Source: Pseudomonas sp. gcc21 (GTDB taxonomy: Bacteria; Pseudomonadota; Gammaproteobacteria; Pseudomonadales; Pseudomonadaceae). From it: DNA of 64,000 nt. A program made the translations under genes and the position numbers. Positions 37,887 to 47,287 of this stretch are shown piece after piece. Under the pieces are notes generated by a model. The model was not told where the DNA came from. It saw only the letters and a list, made by a program, of their open reading frames with translations, and made no database searches. Location of the stretch: the NCBI RefSeq assembly GCF_012844345.1, contig NZ_CP051625.1:1364001-1428000 (forward strand). The letters run 5' to 3'. How positions within the stretch are numbered: position 1 is the first letter of the stretch; every line of letters begins with the position of its first letter.

Positions 37887-38871
37887 ATTCGGCTGGCCTC
37901 TGATATTCCTGCTGCTACCGCTGCCCTGGCTGGTGCGGCGCTTCGCCCCGCCGGCGCAGAATCGTCCGGCCGCGCTGCAGGTGGCGTTCATGTCCCGGTT
38001 GCAGGCCGTTCAGCCTGAACCAGCCGAGCCCGGCGTGCGCCGCACCCCCTGGGTGTTCTTGCTGATATGGCTGTTGTTGTTGAGCGCGGCAGCCCGGCCC
38101 CAGCTGCTCGGAGACCCGTTACCCATGGAGGTCACCGGCCGCGACATGATGCTGGCAATCGACCTGTCTGGCAGCATGGAATTTCGTGACATGCAGTTTG
38201 ATGGCGACGAGGTAGACCGGCTAAGCCTGGTGAAACAGGTGGTGGGGCAGTTTATTGATCGCCGTCACGGAGACCGTATGGGCCTGATCCTGTTCGGGTC
38301 CCAGGCGTTTGTGCAGGCGCCGCTCACGCATGACCGCAACAGCGTCAGGAAATGGCTTGACGAGGCCTTTATCGGGTTAGCCGGCCGCCAGACCGCAATC
38401 GGCGATGCCATAGGGCTGGCCATCAAGCGGCTGGAGCAACAGCCAGCCGAGCGCCGCGTGTTATTGCTGATAACCGATGGCGCCAATAACGCGGGCCGCA
38501 TCAGCGCCGTTCAGGCTGCCAGACTGGCAGCTGAACGGCAGATCCGCATATTTACCATAGGCATTGGCGCCGAGACGCAGCAGCCGCCAGCTAACACCAG
38601 CGCATGGCTCACGCCCGAGCGCGACCCATCTGTCGAGCTGGACGAAGGCACCCTCAAGGAAATCGCCCTGCTTACCGGCGGCGAATACTTCCGCGCCCGC
38701 GACAGCGAAAGCTTTGAAGCGATCAACCAGCAGCTGGACCGGTTGGAGCCCGCATTGCACGAAGGCCGGACCCAGCGCCAGAGCCTGCCCTTGTACCCCT
38801 GGCCGCTGGGCATCGCCCTGCTCCTCAGCATGGCACTAACCGGCTGGTATCGGAGGTCAAATGTGGCTTGA
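37879..38871 (+). CDS. VWA-domain membrane protein, BatA-like
   Basis: A 330-residue protein with N-terminal TM segments (about 5-20 and 58-72), a von Willebrand A domain and a C-terminal TM helix. The metal site is intact: DLSGSM (95-100) as DxSxS, with TAIGDAIG and LITDGANN as the other MIDAS parts. In Bat systems two such proteins face the periplasm or cytoplasm and are served by the MoxR ATPase. It overlaps the next gene by 11 bp. Confidence 0.91.
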   Translation: MFEFGWPLIFLLLPLPWLVRRFAPPAQNRPAALQVAFMSRLQAVQPEPAEPGVRRTPWVFLLIWLLLLSAAARPQLLGDPLPMEVTGRDMMLAIDLSGSMEFRDMQFDGDEVDRLSLVKQVVGQFIDRRHGDRMGLILFGSQAFVQAPLTHDRNSVRKWLDEAFIGLAGRQTAIGDAIGLAIKRLEQQPAERRVLLLITDGANNAGRISAVQAARLAAERQIRIFTIGIGAETQQPPANTSAWLTPERDPSVELDEGTLKEIALLTGGEYFRARDSESFEAINQQLDRLEPALHEGRTQRQSLPLYPWPLGIALLLSMALTGWYRRSNVA

Positions 38872-40654
38872 ATCGCTTGCCGGCTTCAGTTTCACCCGGC
38901 CCGTATGGCTGCTTGCACTGCTGCCGGCGCTGGCACTGTGCTGGTTGGCCTTTCAGCACGCCTATCGGGGCTCGGGCTGGGAATCCGTGCTACCCGCGCA
39001 TCTGCAGCGCCCACTGTTGCGACGGGGATCCGGCGGCACTCACCGCAGCCGGTATCTGCTGCTAGGGGGCTGCTGGGTGATGGCCATACTCGCATTGGCG
39101 GGTCCGTCCAGGGAAGTCACCATGGCGTCGACTCCCCAGGCCCAGCCCAGCGTGATGATCGTGCTCGACGTGTCGCACAACATGCTTGCAGATGACCTGC
39201 GGCCTACCCGGCTTACCCGTGCCAAGCGCAAGATACGCGACATCCTCGCCATGCCTGATGGTTATCAGGTAGGGCTGATAGCCTATGCCGGAAGCGCACA
39301 TACCGTCACGCCCCTGAGCAATGACCCTGCCACCCTCACCAGCCTGCTGGAGGCCCTGGAACCGGCTATCATGCCATCGTCCGGGCGCGACCTGGATCAG
39401 GCCCTGCAACTGGCGCGAGCCAGCATCAGCGACCTGCCACGTAGTACCCGGGTGTTGTTACTTACCAGCGGCGCCAATGACACGGAACTGGCGGCACTGG
39501 GCCAACACGCCGAGGCCCTCGGCGAGCAACTCGCAGTGCTGGGTGCAGGCACCCTCGAGGGCGCGCCCGTTGCATTGGAGCAAGGCGGATTCATGCGTGA
39601 TGATCAGGGCCGTATAGTGCTGCCCCGGCTCAATGCTCGAGCGCTGGCCGGTACGGTCCGTCGGCACGGGGCAAGCTACCAGAGCATGACGCTGGATAAC
39701 CGCGACCTGCTGCGCCTGCTAGCCGCACCGCGCCCTGCCAGCCAGGCCGGTAATGGGCAACCGGGCAAAGCGCTCCAGGACTACGGCGTCTGGCTGGCGC
39801 TGCTATTGCTGCCACTGGCCGCACTCGGCGCCCGCCGGGGCTGGCTGGGTCTGCTGCTCTGCGCTGTTTTGCTACCGGTGCCAGCCGAGGCTGACTGGGC
39901 TGACTATTGGCAGCGTCCCGACCAGCAGGGCGTCGCCTTGCTTGAGCAGAACAAACCAGACGCTGCAGCGGCGCAATTTGAAGATCCCGCCTGGCGTGCC
40001 TGGGCGTGGTATCAGGCCGGTGACTATCCACAGGCAGCCGAGGCCTACGCAGAACAGTTGAACAAGCAGCCCGATGACGCCGACAGCCATTTCAATTATG
40101 GTACCGCCCTGGCCATGAGCGGACGTTATCCCGAGGCGCTGGAAGCCTTTGAACAGGCGCTGACCCGCGCCCCGGACCACCATCCTGCACGTCACAACCG
40201 CGACAGAATCGAGGCGCTGCTCGAAGAACAACAGCGCCAACAGGCAGAGCAGGACACGGCCAGCGAAGCCGAAAACAACTCCCCTGGCGATCCCACCGGG
40301 CCTGCCTCCAGCCAGTCTGAACCCAGCGAAACCCCGCAGCCCTCGCCCGCAGAGACTCGTAACGATGAACACCTGCAAAATGGCCAGCCCGAATCGGCCC
40401 TCAGCGATGAAGGTGAAACAGGCACGCGGCCTGATGCTCAACAAGGCCAGTCGGGGAGTACGCCGCAGGGTGCTCTAACTGATAATGGCGCGCCTGGCGC
40501 AGCCAGCACCCCGACGAACAACCCGGACGGGATGCACGATGAGCAACAACAGGCACTTGATCAGTGGCTGGAAGCAATCCCCGACGAACCTGCCGAATTA
40601 CTGCGGCGCAAGTTCCTGTATCAATATCAGCAGCGTAAGGAAGCGCAGCCATGA
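38861..40654 (+). CDS. VWA-TPR membrane protein, BatB/BatC-like fusion
   Basis: A 597-residue protein: two TM helices (about 14-34 and 64-82), a VWA domain, two further hydrophobic segments (about 305-340), then TPR repeats (about 380-450: AWYQAGDYPQAAEAYAEQL, DADSHFNYGTALAMSGRYPE) and a low-complexity tail rich in Gln, Glu, Pro and Ser. It combines the BatB and BatC parts of other bacteria. The metal motif is altered: DVSHNM (103-108), with Asn107 where the second Ser of DxSxS belongs. It overlaps BatD by 4 bp. Confidence 0.9.
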   Translation: MWLESLAGFSFTRPVWLLALLPALALCWLAFQHAYRGSGWESVLPAHLQRPLLRRGSGGTHRSRYLLLGGCWVMAILALAGPSREVTMASTPQAQPSVMIVLDVSHNMLADDLRPTRLTRAKRKIRDILAMPDGYQVGLIAYAGSAHTVTPLSNDPATLTSLLEALEPAIMPSSGRDLDQALQLARASISDLPRSTRVLLLTSGANDTELAALGQHAEALGEQLAVLGAGTLEGAPVALEQGGFMRDDQGRIVLPRLNARALAGTVRRHGASYQSMTLDNRDLLRLLAAPRPASQAGNGQPGKALQDYGVWLALLLLPLAALGARRGWLGLLLCAVLLPVPAEADWADYWQRPDQQGVALLEQNKPDAAAAQFEDPAWRAWAWYQAGDYPQAAEAYAEQLNKQPDDADSHFNYGTALAMSGRYPEALEAFEQALTRAPDHHPARHNRDRIEALLEEQQRQQAEQDTASEAENNSPGDPTGPASSQSEPSETPQPSPAETRNDEHLQNGQPESALSDEGETGTRPDAQQGQSGSTPQGALTDNGAPGAASTPTNNPDGMHDEQQQALDQWLEAIPDEPAELLRRKFLYQYQQRKEAQP

Positions 40655-42318
40655 AATCTCTACTGTTACTGCTTGTCCTGCTGATGTTGCCCACCTGGGC
40701 GCACGCCGCGTTGCTCGCCAGCGTTGATCGCACCCGTCTGGTCGAGGGCGATACGCTGGAGCTGACGCTCGAAACGCCGCAGGCCAGCCGGTTCACACGC
40801 CCGGATTTCAGCCCACTGGAGGAACATTTCCGCATTCAGAGCACCCGGCAGCTGAACCTGGTCAGCCAGACCAACGGCGCTGCCCAGCGCACGACCCGAT
40901 GGGTGGTGACCCTGGTACCCAAGCGCACCGGCTATGTTGCGATACCGCCGCTCAGCCTGGGCGACCTTAGAAGCGAACCGATCGGTCTGCAGATACTGAC
41001 CGCCGCGCAGGCAGCCCAGGACTCCGTGGCGCAGCTGGCACCCATATTCATTGACAGCGAAGTCGACGTTGAAAACCCCTATGTCCAGGCTCAGGTGCTG
41101 CTGACGCTCAGGGTTTACCATTCAGTCTCGCTATACGATGACTCGACCCTGAGTGGCCTGGAGATCCCCGACGCCCGCGTAGAGACGCTCGGTTCTGCCC
41201 AACAGTCGGAACAGTTAATCAACGGCGTTCGCCACGGGGTCATTGAGGTCCGCTACGCTATCTATCCCCAGCAAAGCGGCACGCTGGAGATACCCTCGCA
41301 ATTGTTCAGCGCCACCACGCTGCAACCGGTGGATCCCTCCGCCCGGTTCTCGGCACGCACCGGGCGGCTGGTGCAGGTGCGCTCGCCAAGCATACTGCTG
41401 AACGTCCGGCCTGTGCCTGACGGCTACCCATCCGGAGCGCCCTGGATTCCAGCCAGCGAACTCACGCTTTCCCAACATTGGCAGCCGGACCCGGGCGCGG
41501 ACCTCATAACAGGGGAACCCCTTACCCGCACGCTGACTGTGGAAGCCCAGGGATTGAGTGCCAGCCAGTTGCCGATTCTGCTTAGCCTGGTGCCCGGCAC
41601 GGAGCAGCATCTGCGTCAATATACCGATCAGCCCAAGCTGGAAAACCACACCCGCGCCGATGGTATTCGCGGCATCCGCCAGGACAGCGCTGCGCTGGTA
41701 GCCCAGGCTGAAGGCGTATTCCAGGTCCCTGAGCTGGAAGTGCACTGGTGGGACACGACACAAGACCGTCTACGTACCGAGCGGCTGGACAGCGTTACCC
41801 TGAATGTGAGCGGGCTGGACAACGTTGCCCAGTCAATCAACGAGCCGGGGCTTGCAGACACAGGCGGGGAAACGGGTGCTGCGGTCTGGCCCTGGCAACT
41901 TGCCAGCCTGCTGCTCAGCATCGCCCTGAGTGTATGTCTGTTGCTGCTCTACCGGGCGCGGCGTGCCCTGCGTGAGGGCGACATGATTGAAGAGGAAGAA
42001 ATCCTTGGCGAAGAGCATCAGGGTAATCCTCTCGGCGATTTGCAAATCGCCTGCCGCGCCAACCACCCCGCCGAAGCCCGCAAGGCCCTTGAGGCGTGGG
42101 CAAGACAACAGCACAGCGAAGGGCTGATAGCCCTGACTCATCATAATCAGGAGCTTGCCGACGCGTTGGACGAGCTCAACGCCTGCCTGTTCAGCCAGAC
42201 CGAAAGTCCCTGGCGCGGCAAACCGCTCTGGCGCGCAGTGCGCATGACCATCCAGAGCCGCCAGCGCGCAGCAGAAGCGCCGGCTGATCCGCTCGGCACG
42301 CTTTACCCTGACGTTTAG
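40651..42318 (+). CDS. BatD-family membrane protein
   Basis: A 555-residue exported protein. The signal peptide (about 1-19, MLPTWAHA) is followed by a beta-rich periplasmic region (LLASVDRTRLVEGDTLELTLE, typical of BatD), one TM helix (about 418-437, WQLASLLLSIALSVCLLLLY) and an acidic cytoplasmic tail. BatD (also called oxygen-tolerance protein) completes the MoxR/VWA set; the role in pseudomonads is not settled. It is the last gene of the run; the 93 bp after it show no terminator with a T run. Confidence 0.9.
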   Translation: MKSLLLLLVLLMLPTWAHAALLASVDRTRLVEGDTLELTLETPQASRFTRPDFSPLEEHFRIQSTRQLNLVSQTNGAAQRTTRWVVTLVPKRTGYVAIPPLSLGDLRSEPIGLQILTAAQAAQDSVAQLAPIFIDSEVDVENPYVQAQVLLTLRVYHSVSLYDDSTLSGLEIPDARVETLGSAQQSEQLINGVRHGVIEVRYAIYPQQSGTLEIPSQLFSATTLQPVDPSARFSARTGRLVQVRSPSILLNVRPVPDGYPSGAPWIPASELTLSQHWQPDPGADLITGEPLTRTLTVEAQGLSASQLPILLSLVPGTEQHLRQYTDQPKLENHTRADGIRGIRQDSAALVAQAEGVFQVPELEVHWWDTTQDRLRTERLDSVTLNVSGLDNVAQSINEPGLADTGGETGAAVWPWQLASLLLSIALSVCLLLLYRARRALREGDMIEEEEILGEEHQGNPLGDLQIACRANHPAEARKALEAWARQQHSEGLIALTHHNQELADALDELNACLFSQTESPWRGKPLWRAVRMTIQSRQRAAEAPADPLGTLYPDV

Positions 42319-42411
42319 CCACTCGTCCCCTACCGGGAACCGCCCCTCCGCCAGGGCTTCTATAAATGAAGCCCACGCAAGCCCCATCAGGGCGCGCACT
42401 CAGGAGGACCG

Positions 42412-43428
42412 ATGAAGATCAAGCTCAAACCCTTGAACGAACAGGTTATCGTGGTGACCGGCGCTTCCAGCGGTATCGGCCTGGCAACTGCCCGGGCAGC
42501 GGCGCAAGCTGGCGCGAAACTGACGCTGGTAGCACGCAACGAGCAGGCGTTGACTGAAATCGAACGTGAACTGGCGGCCGGCGATAAGGTCATGCACGTG
42601 GTTGCCGACGTGGGCAAGCGTGAAGATCTTGAGCGCGTCGCCAGTGAGACGATCAACCGCTTCGGCGGCTTCGATACCTGGATCAATAATGCCGGCAGTT
42701 CTGTCTGGGGCCGCATGGACGAGGTCAAGGACGAAGACGTACACCGGGTGATGCAGACCAACTTCTGGGGCACCCATTACGGCTCGACTATTGCGGTCCG
42801 GCATCTGCGGAACAAGGGCGGCGCGCTTATCAATATCGGCAGCCTCGAGTCGGCTGCTGCGCTGCCGTTGCATGCAGCCTACAGCGCAAGCAAACATGCC
42901 GTAAAAGCCATGACCGACTCCCTGCGCGTGGAGCTGGCCCAGTCCGGGTCACCCGTATCCGTTACGCTGGTCCGCCCTCCGGCGATCAACACCCTTTTCA
43001 ACGACCACGCAAAAAGTTATCTGAGCAGCGCGCCCACTTTCCCACCACCGGTGTATTCCCCCGAGGTAGTAGCGCGCAGCATCCTCGACGCCTGTGAACA
43101 CCCCCGCCGGGATATCTACATCGGCAATTCGAAGATGTTCACCCGCATGGTGCAGCTTGCGCCCAGGCTGACGGATATGATCAATACCAACATCATCTAC
43201 GATGTACTGCACAGTGGCAGACGCGACCGCCATCCACAAGGCAGCCTGCATAACGCCGACGTGCGCACTGGCGAAGCCGGACAGGCCAGTGGCGACTATC
43301 CGGGTCGTGTACATAAGTGGAGTCTTTACGCCTACGCGTCACGTCATCCGCTGGTGGTGACAGCGGTGGCCGCAGCGGCTGTTACGCTGGCAGCCGGAGT
43401 GAAGAAGAGCCGTCAAGGCCGCCACTAG
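42412..43428 (+). CDS. Short-chain dehydrogenase/reductase with C-terminal membrane segment
   Basis: A 338-residue SDR. The NAD(P) motif TGASSGIG (16-23), NNAG (92-95), catalytic Ser144 (or Ser147), Tyr157 and Lys161 (YSASK) are intact. The classical domain ends near residue 240; a further 100 residues include a hydrophobic helix (about 309-328, HPLVVTAVAAAAVTLAAG) and a basic tail, so it may be tied to the membrane. The substrate is unknown. A strong ribosome site (AGGAGG) precedes the ATG. It is followed by a strong terminator. Confidence 0.88.
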   Translation: MKIKLKPLNEQVIVVTGASSGIGLATARAAAQAGAKLTLVARNEQALTEIERELAAGDKVMHVVADVGKREDLERVASETINRFGGFDTWINNAGSSVWGRMDEVKDEDVHRVMQTNFWGTHYGSTIAVRHLRNKGGALINIGSLESAAALPLHAAYSASKHAVKAMTDSLRVELAQSGSPVSVTLVRPPAINTLFNDHAKSYLSSAPTFPPPVYSPEVVARSILDACEHPRRDIYIGNSKMFTRMVQLAPRLTDMINTNIIYDVLHSGRRDRHPQGSLHNADVRTGEAGQASGDYPGRVHKWSLYAYASRHPLVVTAVAAAAVTLAAGVKKSRQGRH

Positions 43429-43471
43429 TACCCTTCCCTGCGCTAAGCCCCAATGTGTTTCGCGCAAACAT

Positions 43472-43501
43472 AAAAAAGCCGCTCCCAGGGAGCGGCTTTT
43501 T
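43472..43501. terminator. Bidirectional rho-independent terminator
   Basis: AAAAAGCCGCTCC / GGAGCGGCTTTTT around CAG, with T runs on both strands. It ends the SDR transcript and the convergent RND transporter gene. Confidence 0.93.
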
Positions 43502-43515
43502 CACTGCACAATCAA

Positions 43516-45870
43516 TTACTTACCGCGCAGCTTCTCCGGACGAATCAGGAAACGTGCCAGAGCAGGCAACAGCCAGAGGGCGCCGAACATATTCCACAGG
43601 AACATGAAGGTCAACAGAATGCCCATGTCAGCCTGGAACTTGATCGCAGAGAAGATCCAGGTCGCTACACCGATGGCCAGGGTGAAGCCGGTGAAGGTCA
43701 CCGCCTTACCTGTGGTTTTCAGCGTCTCGTAATAGGCTTCCTGCAGCGGCAGACCCTGGCGCAGGTAGGTCTCCAGACGGCTGTAGATATAGATGCCGTA
43801 GTCGACACCGATACCCACACCCAATGCGATTACCGGCAGGGTTGCGACCTTCACGCCTATACCGAGGAAGGCCATCAGCGCGTTGGCCAGAACCGAGGTC
43901 AGCGCCAGGGGGATGATGATACACAGCACCGCACGGATCGAACGGAAGGTGATCAGACACATCAGGATAACCACCACGTAAACCGTGATCAGCATCTTGG
44001 TCTGTGACTTCTCGATCACCTCGTTGGTAGCTGCTTCAATACCTGCGTTACCTGCTGCCAGTTTGAATTCCAGCTGGTCAGTGTTGTATTCCTCAGCGAA
44101 GGCTTCGACCTCTGCGGTGACACGCTCAAGCGTATCGGCCTTGTGGTCGTTGAGGAACAGCATGACCGGTACCAGAGAACACGCCGAGTTGAACATGCCC
44201 GACGGCGCACGGCTGATCGCGTTGTTCAGGTTGTCCTGGTTACGCGACAGCGTTTGCCATTTCAGGCTGCCCTCGTTGTTACCCATGATCACCTGCTTGG
44301 CAACGCTTACCATCGACACGGCAGACTGCACACCTGGCAGATTCACCATGCGCCATTCCAGCTGATCGATAGCGTCCATGGTCTCGTAGGTCGAGCACAT
44401 TTCCGGCGGTGTGCTGACCATGACGACCAGCACGTCCGAGCTGGTGGAATAGTTGCTGATGATGAAGTCGTTATCCAGGTTATAGCGCGAATCTGCACGC
44501 AGCTCCGGCGCGCCCGGATCAAGGTCACCGATCTCGACCTTCTGACCATGATAGATACCGAAACCGAAGGCCAGGATAGCCAGCACCACGGAAATCGGCG
44601 CAACCGTCGGGTGCGCAAACTTGGCGACAGTCAGCCAGAGTTTCTGCGGGCGCGATGCCATGTTGCGGTTGCGTTCCACAGCGCGCTTGCTGATGCCGAT
44701 ATAGGACATGAGCACGGGCAACAGGATCAGGTTGGTCAGAATGATAACCGCCACACCGACCGACGCAGCAATACCCAGCTCGCGAATCACTTCAATCTGG
44801 ATCAGGAGCAGTGTCAGGAAGCCGACACCGTCAGACAGCAGCGCCACGATGCCCGGGATGTACAGCGACCGGAAAGCGCGACGTGCGGCAGTGGGTGCAT
44901 CTTCGGCCGTCGCATACTCGATGGCCATGCCGTTGATGATCTGCACACCGTGGGAAATACCGATGGCAAATACCAGGAAAGGTACCAGAATCGAATAGGG
45001 ATCCAGACCATAGCCCAGGGTGCGCAACAGACCCAGCTGCCAGACGACCGCGATGACCGAGCAAACCAGTGCCGTGAGCGAGCTTTTTACACAGCGGGTA
45101 AATATCAGCAGCAACACGAAGGTGATGGCCAGCGCTGCGGCGAAGAACATCAATACCTTGATGATGCCTTCGATCAGGTCACCGACCTTCTTCGCGAAAC
45201 CAACGATATGCACGCTGATGTTCGGGTTCTCTTCCTGGAACTCGGTACGGATCTTCTCTTCAAGCTGGCGCGAGAATTCACCGTAGTCGAGGCGGATCTG
45301 CTCGCTCTGGTTTTCCGGGTTCGGGTAGGTTTCCTGCAGCGGTACTTCAATGATCGTCGACTTGAAGTTGTTCGCTACCAGGCGGCCAATCTCGCCGGAC
45401 TTGAGGATGTTGGTCCGCAGTTCGTTGAGGTCGTCTTCGGTCAGATAGGCTGGACGGTTGGCCACCGGTCCACCATCGAAGCCGTATTCGGTTACTTCTG
45501 TCCAGCGTACGTTGGGCGTCCACAGCGAGCGCATGCTGGAACGATCGACACCGGGCAGGAAGAACACCTCGTCATTGATACGCTTGAGCGTCTCCATGTA
45601 CTCGGTAGAGAAGATATCGCCGTCCTTGATGGCAACCGCGATACGGATCGAGTTGCCCAGATTGGCCATCTCGTCCTGGTGCTCGATCATGTTGACGATG
45701 TAGGGATGCTCGAGAGGAATCATCTTCTCGAAGCTGGTGTCCGGCTTGACCTGTGCTGCCTGATACCCCAAAAACAGGGTAACCAGTAAGAAGAACAGCA
45801 ATACGACCAGCCGGTTATTGAAGATCAACCGCTCGATAAACGGAGCGGTTTCCTGATGATGTTTGGACAT
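43516..45870 (-). CDS. MMPL/RND-superfamily transporter
   Basis: A 784-residue inner-membrane protein with 12 TM helices in the RND pattern: TM1 near 20-38, a periplasmic domain (about 45-235), a five-helix block (about 237-400), TM7 near 424-440, a second periplasmic domain, and a final block from about 625. RND signature parts include FAIGISHGVQIINGMA and the later GVGIGVDYGIYIYSRLETYL. Such MMPL proteins, paired with YCF48 propellers, are thought to move lipids or hydrophobic compounds, but the cargo is unknown. AGGAGAAA precedes the ATG; the YCF48 gene lies 24 bp upstream. Confidence 0.92.
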   Translation of the reverse strand: MSKHHQETAPFIERLIFNNRLVVLLFFLLVTLFLGYQAAQVKPDTSFEKMIPLEHPYIVNMIEHQDEMANLGNSIRIAVAIKDGDIFSTEYMETLKRINDEVFFLPGVDRSSMRSLWTPNVRWTEVTEYGFDGGPVANRPAYLTEDDLNELRTNILKSGEIGRLVANNFKSTIIEVPLQETYPNPENQSEQIRLDYGEFSRQLEEKIRTEFQEENPNISVHIVGFAKKVGDLIEGIIKVLMFFAAALAITFVLLLIFTRCVKSSLTALVCSVIAVVWQLGLLRTLGYGLDPYSILVPFLVFAIGISHGVQIINGMAIEYATAEDAPTAARRAFRSLYIPGIVALLSDGVGFLTLLLIQIEVIRELGIAASVGVAVIILTNLILLPVLMSYIGISKRAVERNRNMASRPQKLWLTVAKFAHPTVAPISVVLAILAFGFGIYHGQKVEIGDLDPGAPELRADSRYNLDNDFIISNYSTSSDVLVVMVSTPPEMCSTYETMDAIDQLEWRMVNLPGVQSAVSMVSVAKQVIMGNNEGSLKWQTLSRNQDNLNNAISRAPSGMFNSACSLVPVMLFLNDHKADTLERVTAEVEAFAEEYNTDQLEFKLAAGNAGIEAATNEVIEKSQTKMLITVYVVVILMCLITFRSIRAVLCIIIPLALTSVLANALMAFLGIGVKVATLPVIALGVGIGVDYGIYIYSRLETYLRQGLPLQEAYYETLKTTGKAVTFTGFTLAIGVATWIFSAIKFQADMGILLTFMFLWNMFGALWLLPALARFLIRPEKLRGK

Positions 45871-45894
45871 CCAGTTTCTCCTGGCGTGTAATTA

Positions 45895-47073
45895 TTATTG
45901 GACCGCGGGCGTACCGGCCGCAGGAATCCTGTCAGCTGCAGAACCGTTCTGCGGCATCCCGGTCGAATCACCCTTCACTGCGCCACGCTGACCAAGCAGC
46001 AGCAGATTGCCGTTATCCAATACCGTGGCTGTTGCCAGAGCAGCCCGGTCGGGACGGCTTGCTACAGTGAAAGTGCGGCCTTGATCGTCACTGGTTACCA
46101 CGAAGCCCCCAGCACCCACCACGACGACCTTGCCATCCTCGGAATAATCACCACCCGACAGGGTGGCTTCCAGCGGACCATTGTGCGGCGTCATCAGTCT
46201 GACCTCCTCCCAGGTGTCGCCGAAATCCTCGGAACGGAACATGTTGCCCCTTAGGCCCCAGGCCAGCACGACGTTCGGCTCGCCAGTACCCGTAACGCCG
46301 AACAGCGATCCGTCATAGGGCAGTTCTTCAATGGCTTCCCAGGTGTCGCCGAAGTCCGCGGAACGGAACATCATGCCGAGTTCGCCCACCATGAACAGGC
46401 CAGTCTGGGGAATTTCCGCGATGGCGTTGTAATGGAAACCGTCTTCGTTATCGATCTCGTAGGTCAGGTCATCCCAGGTCTTTCCGCCATCATCGGTGCG
46501 CAGGAACAGGCCATAGGCGCCCGCTGCGAATCCGGTGCGGGTGTCTCTGAACCAGACATCCATCAAGGGTTTTTCCAGCAGGCCGGGACCGTCAGGATCG
46601 ACTTCCTGCTCAAGCTCCGGGTCGCGGTACTGAACAGTCCAGCTTTCACCGGCGTCGCTTGAATGCAGAATCAGCGAATCATGGCCTACTGCCCAGCCGT
46701 GGGTTTCGTCCACGAAATCGACAGCCGTCAACAACTGGCGGGTCGGAACCGGAGCCTGCTGCCAGCTTTCGCCTTTATCATCTGAATAGAGAATATGACC
46801 ACGAGAGCCAACCGCCACCAGGCGATCGCCCGCACGATCAACGTCAAGGAGCAGCGCGGAGCTGGCCTTGGGTGTCATTACCGCTGCACTGGTTGCAGGT
46901 TCCTGCGCTTCCTGCGCTACAGCAACTGGAGCCGAAATACCGGCAAGCACGACGGAAAGGCCCAGAGCGGCCAATACCTGACGTGTTAATGATTGTTTGC
47001 CACCCTGAGCGAGCTGACCGGGAAAACCGGCCGGACGACAGGATGAAGCGCGCCGCTTAATGGGCTTACGCAT
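45895..47073 (-). CDS. Exported YCF48/BNR-repeat beta-propeller protein
   Basis: A 392-residue periplasmic protein. A basic, long signal sequence (about 1-53, ending APVAVAQ) precedes a propeller whose blades carry Asp-box motifs: SDDKGESW, SSDAGESW, TDDGGKTW, SADFGDTW, SEDFGDTW and SDDQGRTF. It belongs to the family related to the photosystem II assembly factor Ycf48 but is here the partner of an RND transporter, probably its periplasmic component. GGGGGAG six bases upstream supports the ATG at 47073. The last 30 residues look disordered. The 214-bp gap upstream holds no clear promoter. Confidence 0.9.
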   Translation of the reverse strand: MRKPIKRRASSCRPAGFPGQLAQGGKQSLTRQVLAALGLSVVLAGISAPVAVAQEAQEPATSAAVMTPKASSALLLDVDRAGDRLVAVGSRGHILYSDDKGESWQQAPVPTRQLLTAVDFVDETHGWAVGHDSLILHSSDAGESWTVQYRDPELEQEVDPDGPGLLEKPLMDVWFRDTRTGFAAGAYGLFLRTDDGGKTWDDLTYEIDNEDGFHYNAIAEIPQTGLFMVGELGMMFRSADFGDTWEAIEELPYDGSLFGVTGTGEPNVVLAWGLRGNMFRSEDFGDTWEEVRLMTPHNGPLEATLSGGDYSEDGKVVVVGAGGFVVTSDDQGRTFTVASRPDRAALATATVLDNGNLLLLGQRGAVKGDSTGMPQNGSAADRIPAAGTPAVQ

Positions 47074-47287
47074 ACATCACTCCCCCTTATTCTTATAGGA
47101 ACCCCTACCCAGATGGCAGGAGCCCTAATACTAACGGGGAATAACAAGCGGTAACAACGGCCCCTCCGTTATCTTTTGTTAATCATCCCAATGATGAGTG
47201 CTGTCTCACGCGCGGGTAAAAAACGGGTTTTGAGCAGCCACCTCAGTGAGATGGCCGGACGGGGCAAAAGCGCTCGTGGCGGTGTTA

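Noticed and set aside
44143..45789. 548-codon open frame antisense to the RND transporter
   Set aside because: Rich in His, Asp, Gln and Arg as expected of the complement of membrane-helix codons; the opposite strand encodes a full 12-TM protein.
47160..47287. Possible terminator after pepN (CCACCTCA/TGAGATGG)
   Set aside because: The stem has a mismatch and no T run follows in the pepN direction.
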